Positions 48,001 to 55,875 of a stretch of DNA of 64,000 nt are shown piece by piece. A model generated the notes under the pieces. That model was not told where the DNA came from. It made no database searches and saw nothing but the letters and a program-made list of their open reading frames with translations. Position numbers and translations under genes: made by a program. Positions within the stretch are counted from its first letter, which is position 1. Each line of letters begins with the position of its first letter. Source of the stretch: Taishania sp965247975 (GTDB lineage Bacteria > Bacteroidota > Bacteroidia > Flavobacteriales_D > Crocinitomicaceae); assembly GCA_965247975.1 (NCBI GenBank), contig OZ252050.1, positions 1 through 64,000 of the forward strand, given 5' to 3'.

Positions 48001-48254
48001 AAAGTTGTCGTGCTATTCGACTTTCCTGCCAATGGGTCTTTCTTTCGGTCGGCTAGATCATTGGTTAAATAACCGAATCCCATAAAGCCAATTGTCGTTG
48101 CAATGGCGGCGAAAAAAGACTTCGTTGCCGAAAGTGTTTGGACATCACCAACGAGCAATAAAAAATACGTAAACGCAATAATCAGTGGCACTTTGTACTT
48201 CCAAGGATTGCTCAGTCGAAGTTTTTGAGAAAAGAACTGAAAAAAAGAGATCAT
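45063..48254 (-). CDS. UbiA-like prenyltransferase / GT4 glycosyltransferase / SGNH hydrolase triple fusion
   Basis: A 1063-residue protein. Residues about 1-330 are a polytopic UbiA-type domain with NDLADRKKD and DFENDQASGTKTFATD, the two Asp-rich motifs that bind Mg-(pyro)phosphate. Residues about 350-735 are a GT4 glycosyltransferase (FIACGRFVAKKSP, FIGDGELLND, EGTPLSILEAAACGL). A single helix (about 745-765) leads to an SGNH domain (IGDSYTQG block I, YGGNDIMEYD block III, DGNHFNNKGH catalytic Asp/His). It may attach a sugar to a polyprenyl phosphate, extend it and acylate or deacylate it. The open frame reaches 48305; MISFFQ at 48254 is the more natural start. Confidence 0.85.
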   Translation of the reverse strand: MISFFQFFSQKLRLSNPWKYKVPLIIAFTYFLLLVGDVQTLSATKSFFAAIATTIGFMGFGYLTNDLADRKKDPLAGKSNSTTTLSSITVVLLLITFLAMALLPWMYLPMDWISWLCIIIELVLFILYAFPPFRLKERGFLGVLTDALYAHVVPGFLASWTFYLVGNKYYEHFWIFAIALIVWQLFSGIRNILSHHCADFENDQASGTKTFATDIGKEKVYRLMTRIFIPFEVLTLIFFLIIVQLKIDYLIIVVILFSIVAWANFKQETDETRAKHFTNTFLDRFYIHWFPYILLFSIAFGASDYWWILVLHLLIFHPFVGKFLRRITAKKQVNQSAIPEEAIPFTIAILSTNPNKYSETFIHAHFQLLPNVVIYSNGYFPSTFSIDRGENWEELERNLDPETALIHSWKANNVKAVLAEYGPAGVEVMKVCEKAKLPLIVHFHGFDAYRDDILESYGERYKELFQKASKIVVVSKDMFAQLVKLGCPKEKIQQITYGVDTNLFCPPNEDQTRRNFIACGRFVAKKSPLSTIRAFAKVVEIHPSVKLTFIGDGELLNDAISLANELNLQENIYFKGVLNPSEVAAELQKHAIFVQHSIRTDQNDSEGTPLSILEAAACGLAIVATKHGGISEVIETGKTGYLVEEGDVEAMGKYMLELYTNEALRIQLGDQARAKILNEYKQTDYIASLEKCLLAAEVPPQKESKLSIWKKRIAVFAVLFLVAEIGLRIVGFKPGVIEDFYYHRGPVVYDSLLYGDEVGITHASNGGALILKGEINSEGFFSSVEYTPASMDVIRSSGKKIVMLIGDSYTQGCCADSYDLSFAQLLNQSDEYEVLNFGIAGADPVQYRLIVEKYAPILKPDLIVVAVYGGNDIMEYDRTPKPFVPLSYPIKNGPWLNSEGPIYLTKQGTYFKNFNEAKAHYFEYFSLWSDDASFFEKMIRYSVILSRPYMKYKTKKRFEEIKDQMPPKLDHMPYSKQNLNALSKIAANQDIPVQYVLIPSPSDISSNTNLRKKYDFVFGKNPYYVPSKLSINDYDGAADGNHFNNKGHRKFADFLRKLIGEKL

Positions 48255-48381
48255 TTTATCGCAAGAGTTGAACCAAAGAAACGAAAAAAAATCAAGAGTC
48301 ATCAACGAATAACTTTTTTGAAGTGCAATTGGAATGACAACTCACAGTATTTGTATTAATTTTACTTTTAAACAAGGAATC

Positions 48382-49770
48382 ATGAAACGAAAACTCTTCG
48401 ACATATTTTCTGGACGAAAAATTAAAGACCTTCAGTCCATTCAGGAAAGTCAGGCGTTTTGCATGAAGCCTTGGGTGCATTTGTTCGTTTCTCAGTATGG
48501 AAGTGTCGTTCCTTGTTGCCTCACTCCGTGGGATAAAAATCAGTCACTTGGCGATATCAATGAAAAAACGGTCCAAGAAATTTGGAATGGATCAGAAATG
48601 AAAAAATTTAGATCCAAACTCCTGAAAGATCATAAGGATGATCGATGCAAACAATGTTATCAGAGCGAAAAAGTGGGTTTGAGAAGTACGCGTCAAATGA
48701 CCAATGCGCTTTACGGTCACAAACTCGATTGGGTAAAGGAAACTCGATCCAACGGATACTCCGAAAATTCGAAACCCATTTTTTGGGATATTCGCATTTC
48801 TAATTTATGCAATTTCAAATGCCGCATTTGTGGTCATCATTCAAGTTCGCAATGGTACAACGATGCTAAGGCGCTCGATTTAATCTCTCATGAGACCAAA
48901 ATTCACCGCGGTCCAAAAGACTTCGATTCGCTGCTCCAACAATTGGATTTTTTGATTCCAGACCTTGAAGAAATTTATTTCGCAGGCGGTGAGCCGTTGA
49001 TCATGGAAGAACATTATCGCATTTTAGACATTCTGATCGAGCGCAGATTGACACACGTGAAATTGCGCTATGCAACGAACTTTTCTCAAACCGTCTACAA
49101 AGGTGTCGATGTTTTTGAAAAATGGGCACAATTCACCCATGTTCATGTGCACGCCAGTTTGGATGGCATGAATGAAAAAGGAGAATATCAGCGCAAAGGA
49201 CAATCGTGGGAAGAAGTCATTGCGAACCGCCAACGGATGCAGAAAATCTGTCCGCATGTGGAATTTCTAATCACAAGTACCATTAGTATTTACAATATTT
49301 TTTCACTCCCAGCATTTCATCAAGAATGGGTGAATCAAGGACTTTGTGCAATTGACGAATTCATGCCTCATACCTTGCGGAATCCAATTTATTTGAGCGT
49401 TACAACGCTTCCCAAAGAATTAAAAGATCAAGCGAGAGAGGAATTATCGAAACACATTGAATGGATCAAAGATTGGGCATCTCATCATCCTCCAAAATCA
49501 CCTTCAGAAGCACAATTACTTGAATTCAAGGAGCGCTTCAATCATTTAGCTATTCCAAAAGAAACTGAACATCTTAAGTTAAACATTCTGTTGAATGAGT
49601 TCAAAAACTGCATTACTTTCATGGATTCTGCAGACAGCACCGATTTATTGCCAGAATTTATTGCGTATAACGAACAATTAGATACACTTCGTGATGAAGA
49701 TACTAGCGCTATTTTTCCAGAATTAGCTTCCATTTTTAGTGGAAAACATCAGCCAAGTCAATACATTTAG
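48382..49770 (+). CDS. Twitch-domain radical SAM protein (paralogue 1)
   Basis: A 462-residue radical SAM enzyme. An N-terminal Cys-rich twitch/SPASM-like module (CMKPWVHLFVSQYGSVVPCC, CKQCYQSEK) would bind an auxiliary Fe-S cluster. The SAM cluster motif is C143-x3-C147-x2-C150 (NLCNFKCRIC), followed by YFAGGEPLIMEEHY. The substrate is unknown; family members occur in surface-glycan loci. The ATG at 48382 is preferred over an upstream ATG at 48334. The N-terminus MKRKLFDIFSGRK is basic/aromatic. It opens a three-gene operon with a second radical SAM gene and a sulfotransferase. Confidence 0.88.
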   Translation: MKRKLFDIFSGRKIKDLQSIQESQAFCMKPWVHLFVSQYGSVVPCCLTPWDKNQSLGDINEKTVQEIWNGSEMKKFRSKLLKDHKDDRCKQCYQSEKVGLRSTRQMTNALYGHKLDWVKETRSNGYSENSKPIFWDIRISNLCNFKCRICGHHSSSQWYNDAKALDLISHETKIHRGPKDFDSLLQQLDFLIPDLEEIYFAGGEPLIMEEHYRILDILIERRLTHVKLRYATNFSQTVYKGVDVFEKWAQFTHVHVHASLDGMNEKGEYQRKGQSWEEVIANRQRMQKICPHVEFLITSTISIYNIFSLPAFHQEWVNQGLCAIDEFMPHTLRNPIYLSVTTLPKELKDQAREELSKHIEWIKDWASHHPPKSPSEAQLLEFKERFNHLAIPKETEHLKLNILLNEFKNCITFMDSADSTDLLPEFIAYNEQLDTLRDEDTSAIFPELASIFSGKHQPSQYI

Positions 49771-49772
49771 TT

Positions 49773-51149
49773 ATGTTTTTAAGTCCTGAATCTGAAAAAA
49801 AATACAACTTGCAACGCAAGACTTCGAACACAAACATTCCTTGCTGGGCGCCCTTTCGAAGCATGTATTTTGGGTTTCGAGGTAACACATCTGTTTGTTG
49901 TTTCAATAAGATGCACGTTATTGGAACGTATCCTGCACAATCTATTCGGGAAATTTGGTTTGGAGCAAAAGCGGATGAAATTCGACAATCGCTGTCAAAA
50001 AAGGATTTTTCTCTAGGATGTCAATCCTGCCATGAATTGATTACCGCCGAAAACTACAGTGGATTACCAGCCAAAAATTTTGATCCATTGCCCATTCATT
50101 CCAATCACTATCCATCTAAAATTGATTTTGAATTATCCAATGAATGCAACTTGGAATGTATCATGTGTCGGGGTGAATTTTCCTCTGCTATTCGGCGCAA
50201 CCGTGAAAAATTACCCCCCATTCCAACGGCTTACGATTCAAATTTCGTCGATCAATTAGAAGAATTTATTCCCTATTTGGAAAATTCACATTTTTTGGGT
50301 GGCGAACCATTTATGATTCCGATCTACATTGACATTTGGGAACGGATGATTCAGCTCAATCCGAAGATTCGCATTTCTGTGCAAACAAATGGCACCATTC
50401 TCACGGAGCGAATTAAAAAATTGATGGAGAAAATCACCTTCGAAATTGCCGTTTCGATTGATTCCATTTATGAAGAAAACTACCAGCTGATTCGAAAAAA
50501 TGGGAATTTCAAGGTATTGATGGAGAACATTCGATACTTCAGAAACTATTGTCAAGAACGTGATGCAAATTTTCATCTTTCCTACTGTCCAATGGTTCAA
50601 AATTGGTCAGAACTTCCGGATGTAATTACTTTCGCCAATGAGCTTGATTGTTCCGTTTTCTTCAATACCGTTTCCTTCCCGAAAGAATGTGCATTGCCGT
50701 TTTTGTCAGCCGAAAAATTGAACGAAATTTTGGTTCAACTAGCAAACAGAAACTTTCCAGAAAGGACGAAAATAGAGGTTCAAAATAAAAAAGCCTACTT
50801 GGATTTTGTGCAGCAAATCAAACATTGGTGGGAACTAGCTCAAGATAAAGAAGCGTTCTCTAAAAACAAACCAAAAATCGAAAACATGGTTTCGTATATG
50901 ACTCAATTAGAGCTATATATAATTGAAAAAACCAAGCTTTCAGCCGAACAACGAGATGCATTACTCAAAGACATCTCAACTAAATTTGATCATCTTCTCG
51001 GCGTTGCGCGAAAACATGGAATGGAAAAAACAGCAGAAAACCACCTCATTGGAATGGATTTTAAGACCATTTACGAATCTGTGCCAGCGGTTGATGCCGA
51101 CCACCTTGTTACACTTTTTCGTTCGTTCATCATGCCCATTCCAGAATAG
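49773..51149 (+). CDS. Radical SAM protein with N-terminal twitch module (paralogue 2)
   Basis: A 458-residue enzyme, 2 bases after paralogue 1. The auxiliary-cluster half is CWAPFRSMYFGFRGNTSVCC plus CQSCHEL. The SAM-binding motif is C125-x3-C129-x2-C132 (NECNLECIMC), and FLGGEPFMIPIY follows. It is more divergent from the other two copies than they are from each other. Two such enzymes in a row suggest successive radical steps or a heteromer. Confidence 0.87.
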   Translation: MFLSPESEKKYNLQRKTSNTNIPCWAPFRSMYFGFRGNTSVCCFNKMHVIGTYPAQSIREIWFGAKADEIRQSLSKKDFSLGCQSCHELITAENYSGLPAKNFDPLPIHSNHYPSKIDFELSNECNLECIMCRGEFSSAIRRNREKLPPIPTAYDSNFVDQLEEFIPYLENSHFLGGEPFMIPIYIDIWERMIQLNPKIRISVQTNGTILTERIKKLMEKITFEIAVSIDSIYEENYQLIRKNGNFKVLMENIRYFRNYCQERDANFHLSYCPMVQNWSELPDVITFANELDCSVFFNTVSFPKECALPFLSAEKLNEILVQLANRNFPERTKIEVQNKKAYLDFVQQIKHWWELAQDKEAFSKNKPKIENMVSYMTQLELYIIEKTKLSAEQRDALLKDISTKFDHLLGVARKHGMEKTAENHLIGMDFKTIYESVPAVDADHLVTLFRSFIMPIPE

Positions 51150-51156
51150 TTAACTT

Positions 51157-51894
51157 ATGAAATTTCCTTTCTTTTTTCGAAAAAAATCCAAACATGAAGC
51201 GTTAGAATTCAATCCTCAAAAACGCGTGTTAATCTTCGGAATGGGGCGAACGGGAAGCACCTTGTTGGAAGATTTATTGCAATCCACAGGCTATTTTGAA
51301 GCGCATGGCGAATTGTTTCGTCCATCTGAACCTCTTCAACTAAAGCCTTTAGACTATTTCGTGGAGAAGGCAAGCGCCTGTGAAAAGCACTTTATTTCTC
51401 ACATCAAGGTCTATCAAATGGAGTCGGTAGTGAAATCAGAACTTTCGAAAAGAGAATTTTTGGAAGGCCTCCTTGAAAATGGTTGGCAGTTCATCTATTT
51501 AAAGCGAAGAAACAGGTTGAAACACCTTTTTTCCTCTGTTAGAGCGCAAGAAAGTTCCATTTATCACACAGAAACGATCTTGCCATCATTCACAACAACG
51601 GTGGATTGTTTCCAATTCAAACACGGCGTGAAACAATTGGAAAGATGGGAAACTGAAGAGCTGGAATTGCTGGAGCATTTACCTTATCTCACCATCGAAT
51701 ATGAGCGCAATTTAGAAAATGAAGAATCGCAATCATCTACGATCAAAACAATTCTGGATTACCTCGAACTTCCGGAACGACCGTTTCAAACTAAATTGAA
51801 AAAAGTAGTGCGAGGAGAATTGAGTTCGATTATCACGAATTACGACGAATTTGCGGAAGAAATGCGTGCGGCTGGATATGGCGAACATCTTTAG
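51157..51894 (+). CDS. Sulfotransferase family protein
   Basis: A 245-residue PAPS-dependent sulfotransferase candidate. The 5'-phosphosulfate loop is VLIFGMGRTGSTLLEDLL (about 24-41), and the second PAPS-binding region may be KRRNRLKHLFSSVRAQ (about 116-131). It is cytosolic, with the basic/aromatic N-terminus MKFPFFFRKKSK. It lies 7 bases after the second radical SAM gene. PAPS would come from the cysC/cysDN genes at 59000-61727. Confidence 0.85.
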   Translation: MKFPFFFRKKSKHEALEFNPQKRVLIFGMGRTGSTLLEDLLQSTGYFEAHGELFRPSEPLQLKPLDYFVEKASACEKHFISHIKVYQMESVVKSELSKREFLEGLLENGWQFIYLKRRNRLKHLFSSVRAQESSIYHTETILPSFTTTVDCFQFKHGVKQLERWETEELELLEHLPYLTIEYERNLENEESQSSTIKTILDYLELPERPFQTKLKKVVRGELSSIITNYDEFAEEMRAAGYGEHL

Positions 51895-51971
51895 GCTTTA
51901 AAACAACGATAGGTAAAGAATTTTGAAACGGTTTTAACGTCTTTATCTTCTTATTTATTCTACTTTTAGGC

Positions 51972-53114
51972 ATGAAGTTTTGGAAAAGGGTTAAGCGTCT
52001 ATTTTTTATATTTCTGATCGTTTTGTTTGTCAGTGAACTCTCCGTGCGGCTTATCTTTGATACTCCACCCTTATCCGTTCTTGAAAAAACAAATGCAAGA
52101 ATGGTCTATGGCGACAACTATGAAAAGTTACTCAGGCCGAATCAAACGATTTACCATTCAATTTCTAAATTGGAGTATGATCCGACTAAGCTTCGGTACA
52201 GAATAAATAATTTGGGTTTTCGAGGAGATGATTTCACCTTAGAAAAAAAGGAGGGGGAAATTGTCATTGTCATTATTGGGGGATCTCATATTTTCGATAT
52301 TTATGCTACGCATAGAAACGGAAGCTCTCTTTTCACGAGTAAATTAGAGGAAAATCTAAGAAGGAAAGGAATGAATGCCAAGATCATTAATGCAGGTATT
52401 TCAGGCCAAGATTTGAAAAATATTATCCTTCGTATGAAAGGAGATATTCAAAAGCTGAATCCAGACTATATTCTGTTGAATTCAACACACAATGATATTC
52501 GATGGATCAATTATACGGACACAAATAATATGGGGAAAGCAATGTCAACTCTAGGTGGGATGCCAAGAGAAAGTCTGGGAATAAATCCATTTAATGAAAC
52601 GTACAATTGGTCTGATCGTGTTTTTGGAGTTTCTAAGGTTTATCTTCGTCTTCGGAGTTTTTATTGGTACTATAGAATGGGATCCTTTATGGATAAGTAC
52701 AGGGATTGCCATAAGAAAGACTATCCAACAGGAATTTCATACTATGAAAAATTGGTAAATGAATTTATTTATCTCTCGAGAAATATGGGCGCCAAACCTG
52801 TTTTGTGTTTGGAAGAACATCTTTTATCCGAAAAATCAACCTTGAATAAGAGTGATCCTAAATTTCAGTTTAAAAACATTGATAACTCAAATGTTGCTTA
52901 TCCTGTAATTTTGAAGACTTATAAAGACTGTGATGCAATTCTAAAAGATGCTGCTAAGAAACAGCAAATTCCTTTGATAGATTTGAGTGAACGCTTTAGC
53001 AATCGAAAAGACCTATTTGAAGATTTGATTCACACGAACAGAAAAGGAAGCTCGTTAATGTCCGAATTATATACTGCAAAACTGTACGAAATTATTCGGA
53101 ATTCTAAGGAATAG
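51972..53114 (+). CDS. Membrane-anchored SGNH-like protein
   Basis: A 380-residue protein. An N-terminal signal anchor (about 8-28) precedes an SGNH-fold domain. Block I reads VIIGGSHIFD, so the usual GDS is GGS with the Ser kept. LNSTHNDIRW contains the block III Asn-x-Asp. DLIHTNRKG near the C-terminus holds the Asp/His pair. Such proteins in glycan loci add or remove O-acetyl or other acyl groups on the periplasmic side. It converges with the third radical SAM gene. Confidence 0.72.
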   Translation: MKFWKRVKRLFFIFLIVLFVSELSVRLIFDTPPLSVLEKTNARMVYGDNYEKLLRPNQTIYHSISKLEYDPTKLRYRINNLGFRGDDFTLEKKEGEIVIVIIGGSHIFDIYATHRNGSSLFTSKLEENLRRKGMNAKIINAGISGQDLKNIILRMKGDIQKLNPDYILLNSTHNDIRWINYTDTNNMGKAMSTLGGMPRESLGINPFNETYNWSDRVFGVSKVYLRLRSFYWYYRMGSFMDKYRDCHKKDYPTGISYYEKLVNEFIYLSRNMGAKPVLCLEEHLLSEKSTLNKSDPKFQFKNIDNSNVAYPVILKTYKDCDAILKDAAKKQQIPLIDLSERFSNRKDLFEDLIHTNRKGSSLMSELYTAKLYEIIRNSKE

Positions 53115-53155
53115 AATTACCCCTCTATTAGTATAAAACCGTTCCAACCGCCCTA

Positions 53156-54442
53156 TTATCTTACACTCGGTTCTATCAGCCCCGCCAACTCAGGGAAAAC
53201 TAGCTCAAATTTCTCCTCCCGAAGCGCATCTAGTTGTTGAATTTTTGATGGGAAATTCAAGCGCGCTTTCTCATTGCCCGAATGATTCAAATACGTCAGA
53301 ATATTCCAATACTGGCGAAGGACATACTTCATTTTTTTTTCATCGCTTACCGTTTGCGCACCCAGCCATTCCAAGTGATTTTCAATCCGATTGCGCGCTA
53401 AATCTTTTATTTCATCCGATAAGATTTGAATATTGAATTCCTGTGGATAAACGAGTAAGGTTGGAACAACATCTTCGGGGCGAACATGGTTTTCTGCGAC
53501 CAAGGTTTGGTGCATTTCTGCGATAGAAAGCAAGTTGAACACGCTAATGGTAGGACTGATCATCAGATCCACAGTCGTTGCTTCCCGCTTGATTCTGTCA
53601 AAGTTCGATTTCATTTGATCCCATTTTGCATTTTTACGTTGGTATTCTAATCGATCGCCGATATCATCCAAACTTACAGCGAGGTTCACATAATCAAAGT
53701 GTTTCCAATAGTCCAACACATCGTGATCTTTGAAGTTAAGTCGCGATAAATTCGTGTTATAAAAGAGTTTACATTTCGTGTTGCCCGATTCAATTAAAAA
53801 TGCTAAGATCTGATAATGTTGTTCCATCATCAGCGGCTCACCTCCAGCAAAGTAGATTTCCTTAATAGATCCGATTCGATCCTTGAATTCTGCATAAAAC
53901 TTTTCTTCATCAAGGATTGAAGTGGTTAATGCAGGTGTTTTGGCATCGATGTTTCCCAAAGCCACATCATCGTTGTGCCAACTAGAACTCGACGAAAAAT
54001 TGCAAATACGGCATTTCAGGTTGCACACATTTGAGAAACGAATATCGAAGTAAACTGGCTGGGAATAAGTGGATGCATGAAATTTTTGTCGGATGAATTC
54101 ACTGATCTCTTCTTGATAATTATCATTGGTAATTTCGCGCAAGCTAATCCACCCCATTTTTTCTTTATCATAACACCTATTGCATACTTCAGGAGCTTTG
54201 CCTTTAAGCATTTGCTTCCGAAAGGACTCAAAGGGTTTTCCTGTCCAAATTTCTTGAATGCTCTGTTGATTGATGTTTCCCAATTTTGCTTCGTCTCCCC
54301 AAGGTGCCTGACAGCAAGGCGTTACGTTTCCATTTTGGGCAACGTGAAAATGAACAAATGGCATGGCACAAAAAACGCCATCGTCTTTGAATTGACCTTC
54401 ATGATCGATTGCAACCACTCTTTTTTTCCGCCAAAAAAACAT
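53156..54442 (-). CDS. Twitch-domain radical SAM protein (paralogue 3)
   Basis: A 428-residue close paralogue of the 48382 gene. It has the same N-terminal auxiliary-cluster module (CAMPFVHFHVAQNGNVTPCC, CNRCYDKEK) and the SAM motif C140-x3-C144-x2-C147 (NVCNLKCRIC). IYFAGGEPLMMEQHY matches paralogue 1. The N-terminus MFFWRKKR is again aromatic/basic. It lies alone on the minus strand between two SGNH genes, so it was probably moved by rearrangement or is separately regulated. Confidence 0.88.
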   Translation of the reverse strand: MFFWRKKRVVAIDHEGQFKDDGVFCAMPFVHFHVAQNGNVTPCCQAPWGDEAKLGNINQQSIQEIWTGKPFESFRKQMLKGKAPEVCNRCYDKEKMGWISLREITNDNYQEEISEFIRQKFHASTYSQPVYFDIRFSNVCNLKCRICNFSSSSSWHNDDVALGNIDAKTPALTTSILDEEKFYAEFKDRIGSIKEIYFAGGEPLMMEQHYQILAFLIESGNTKCKLFYNTNLSRLNFKDHDVLDYWKHFDYVNLAVSLDDIGDRLEYQRKNAKWDQMKSNFDRIKREATTVDLMISPTISVFNLLSIAEMHQTLVAENHVRPEDVVPTLLVYPQEFNIQILSDEIKDLARNRIENHLEWLGAQTVSDEKKMKYVLRQYWNILTYLNHSGNEKARLNFPSKIQQLDALREEKFELVFPELAGLIEPSVR

Positions 54443-54476
54443 TTATTCGAAAATTTGAGCCAAGATACATAAAGGA

Positions 54477-54504
54477 TTGTATTGTAAATGCTTTCGTAAC
54501 TTTA
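54477..54504 (+). promoter_or_regulatory. Candidate promoter before the second SGNH gene
   Basis: TTG (54477-54479), 17 bases, then TAACTTTA (54497-54504, one mismatch to TAnnTTTG). The first in-frame TTG of the open frame is the -33 box itself, which argues for the GTG at 54525 as the true start. Confidence 0.35.
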
Positions 54505-54524
54505 TCTTTAGCCAAAACTTTGAT

Positions 54525-55568
54525 GTGAGAAATAAAATAGTAGTCTTTGTAAAACGCGGTATCATCTTCCTAATCATAACTTTTATTCTGTTGGAAATCG
54601 GACTTCGTGTTTTCGGATTCGGACCGTTTGAACTGCCTAAATTCAGCATGGAATCAAGCCCGACTCGACATCTTTTACCAGATGAACAGCTTGGCGTGCG
54701 ATTAAATCCTGGACAATACAAAGTAACGCTTAACAAGCTTTTAAAGTACACAGCCACGCATCTCGCAAATGGATATAGATCATGTGGAGAATCGAATTCG
54801 GATAGTCCATTGATTGCATTTTATGGATGTTCTTTTACTTATGGAACGGGAGTAAATGATGAAGATGTTTATCCTTACATTCTTCAAAAAAAATTCAATT
54901 CATTGAACATTGAAAACAGAGCTGTTCCCGGATATGGTCAGGCGCAAATGCTTTTAAATTTGGAGGAAGACTTAAGTAAACCCAATAAACCAACAGTTAT
55001 CGTGCTCAACTATCTTTCGTTTCATAACGAGCGAAACACGTTGAATGCTTCCTATCGTCAGAACTTGCGCATAGGATACGGAATCACTAAGCGCGATGAT
55101 GCCGGAATTGAACAATTCAAGTGCGCTTATACGTTTGGGGAAATTGAGAAAGGGAAATTGGTGTTGGGTCAACTTTCGATGCAAGAAATCAATTCAACTT
55201 TACCATTCATTTCTTACTCTGCTAGTATGAATTGGTTCCAAAATCTTTGGGATCAAACCTCTGTGAATGCCCAAGAAGATGAAAAAGTTACGCTCGCATT
55301 GATTGATCAGATTCAAGAAGTCTGTAAAAAGAATGATGTAAAATTGATTATTTCTACAATGTCGAATGACGACATAACGAAGCGGTTCATCCAGCATTGC
55401 GAGTCGCGTTCAATTGCTACGATTGATATATCAGTTGATTTTACGCAAAAAGGATACAACAATAAGCCATTCGATCAACATCCGAGTGCGCTTGCTCATC
55501 ATGAAATAGCAGTAAAATTGGAAGAGTTTTTAAAAAAATACACGAAAGAAAACAAGATAAATACATGA
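54525..55568 (+). CDS. Membrane-anchored SGNH-like protein
   Basis: A 347-residue protein from a GTG start. MRNKIVVFVKRGIIFLIITF forms a signal anchor. The SGNH domain has block I YGCSFTYGTGV (GCS in place of GDS), a Gly block (NRAVPGYGQAQ), and DQHPSALAHHEIA as the Asp-x-x-His end. Only upstream TTG codons could lengthen it, and these overlap the predicted promoter. It is likely another periplasmic acyl-transfer or esterase domain for the glycan. Confidence 0.75.
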   Translation: MRNKIVVFVKRGIIFLIITFILLEIGLRVFGFGPFELPKFSMESSPTRHLLPDEQLGVRLNPGQYKVTLNKLLKYTATHLANGYRSCGESNSDSPLIAFYGCSFTYGTGVNDEDVYPYILQKKFNSLNIENRAVPGYGQAQMLLNLEEDLSKPNKPTVIVLNYLSFHNERNTLNASYRQNLRIGYGITKRDDAGIEQFKCAYTFGEIEKGKLVLGQLSMQEINSTLPFISYSASMNWFQNLWDQTSVNAQEDEKVTLALIDQIQEVCKKNDVKLIISTMSNDDITKRFIQHCESRSIATIDISVDFTQKGYNNKPFDQHPSALAHHEIAVKLEEFLKKYTKENKINT

Positions 55569-55662
55569 AAATCAAGAACCTTCCATTCATACATCCATTT
55601 AAAACAACATTGTTTAACTTTACGTGGAAATAATTAATTTTATTCGAAGGATATAAACGCAA

Positions 55663-55875
55663 ATGGTCATCAAAGTTAAACACAATTACCTCGATTGGGA
55701 GGCTGTTAAGCACGTTGTTTGTAAAGATTACATCAATGGGGTAAATTGCCATCTCATTGCAGGGTCGGATGATATACAACGTTTTGAGAATATACATTCA
55801 GAACTTGAAAGATTCATCCATTCGAATACCCTGAAATTGAAAGGAACATTTAGCTTTCTAAAATACATGAGATGA
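55663..55875 (+). CDS. Small protein of unknown function
   Basis: A 70-residue frame whose stop overlaps the ATG of the PhyH gene (ATGA), the main reason to believe it. It is hydrophilic and mixed alpha/beta, with two cysteines (VVCKDYINGVNCHL). No family was recognised. A TAACTTTA box about 45 bases upstream could be its promoter. Confidence 0.5.
   Translation: MVIKVKHNYLDWEAVKHVVCKDYINGVNCHLIAGSDDIQRFENIHSELERFIHSNTLKLKGTFSFLKYMR

Noticed and set aside
48255..48305. 17-residue N-terminal extension of the triple fusion
   Set aside because: The extension (MMTLDFFSFLWFNSCDK) is not typical of a UbiA N-terminus; MISFFQ at 48254 is a better start, though this is not proven.
54477..54524. TTG start adding 16 residues to the second SGNH protein
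   Set aside because: The TTG coincides with a predicted -33 box, and the GTG at 54525 gives a normal signal anchor.
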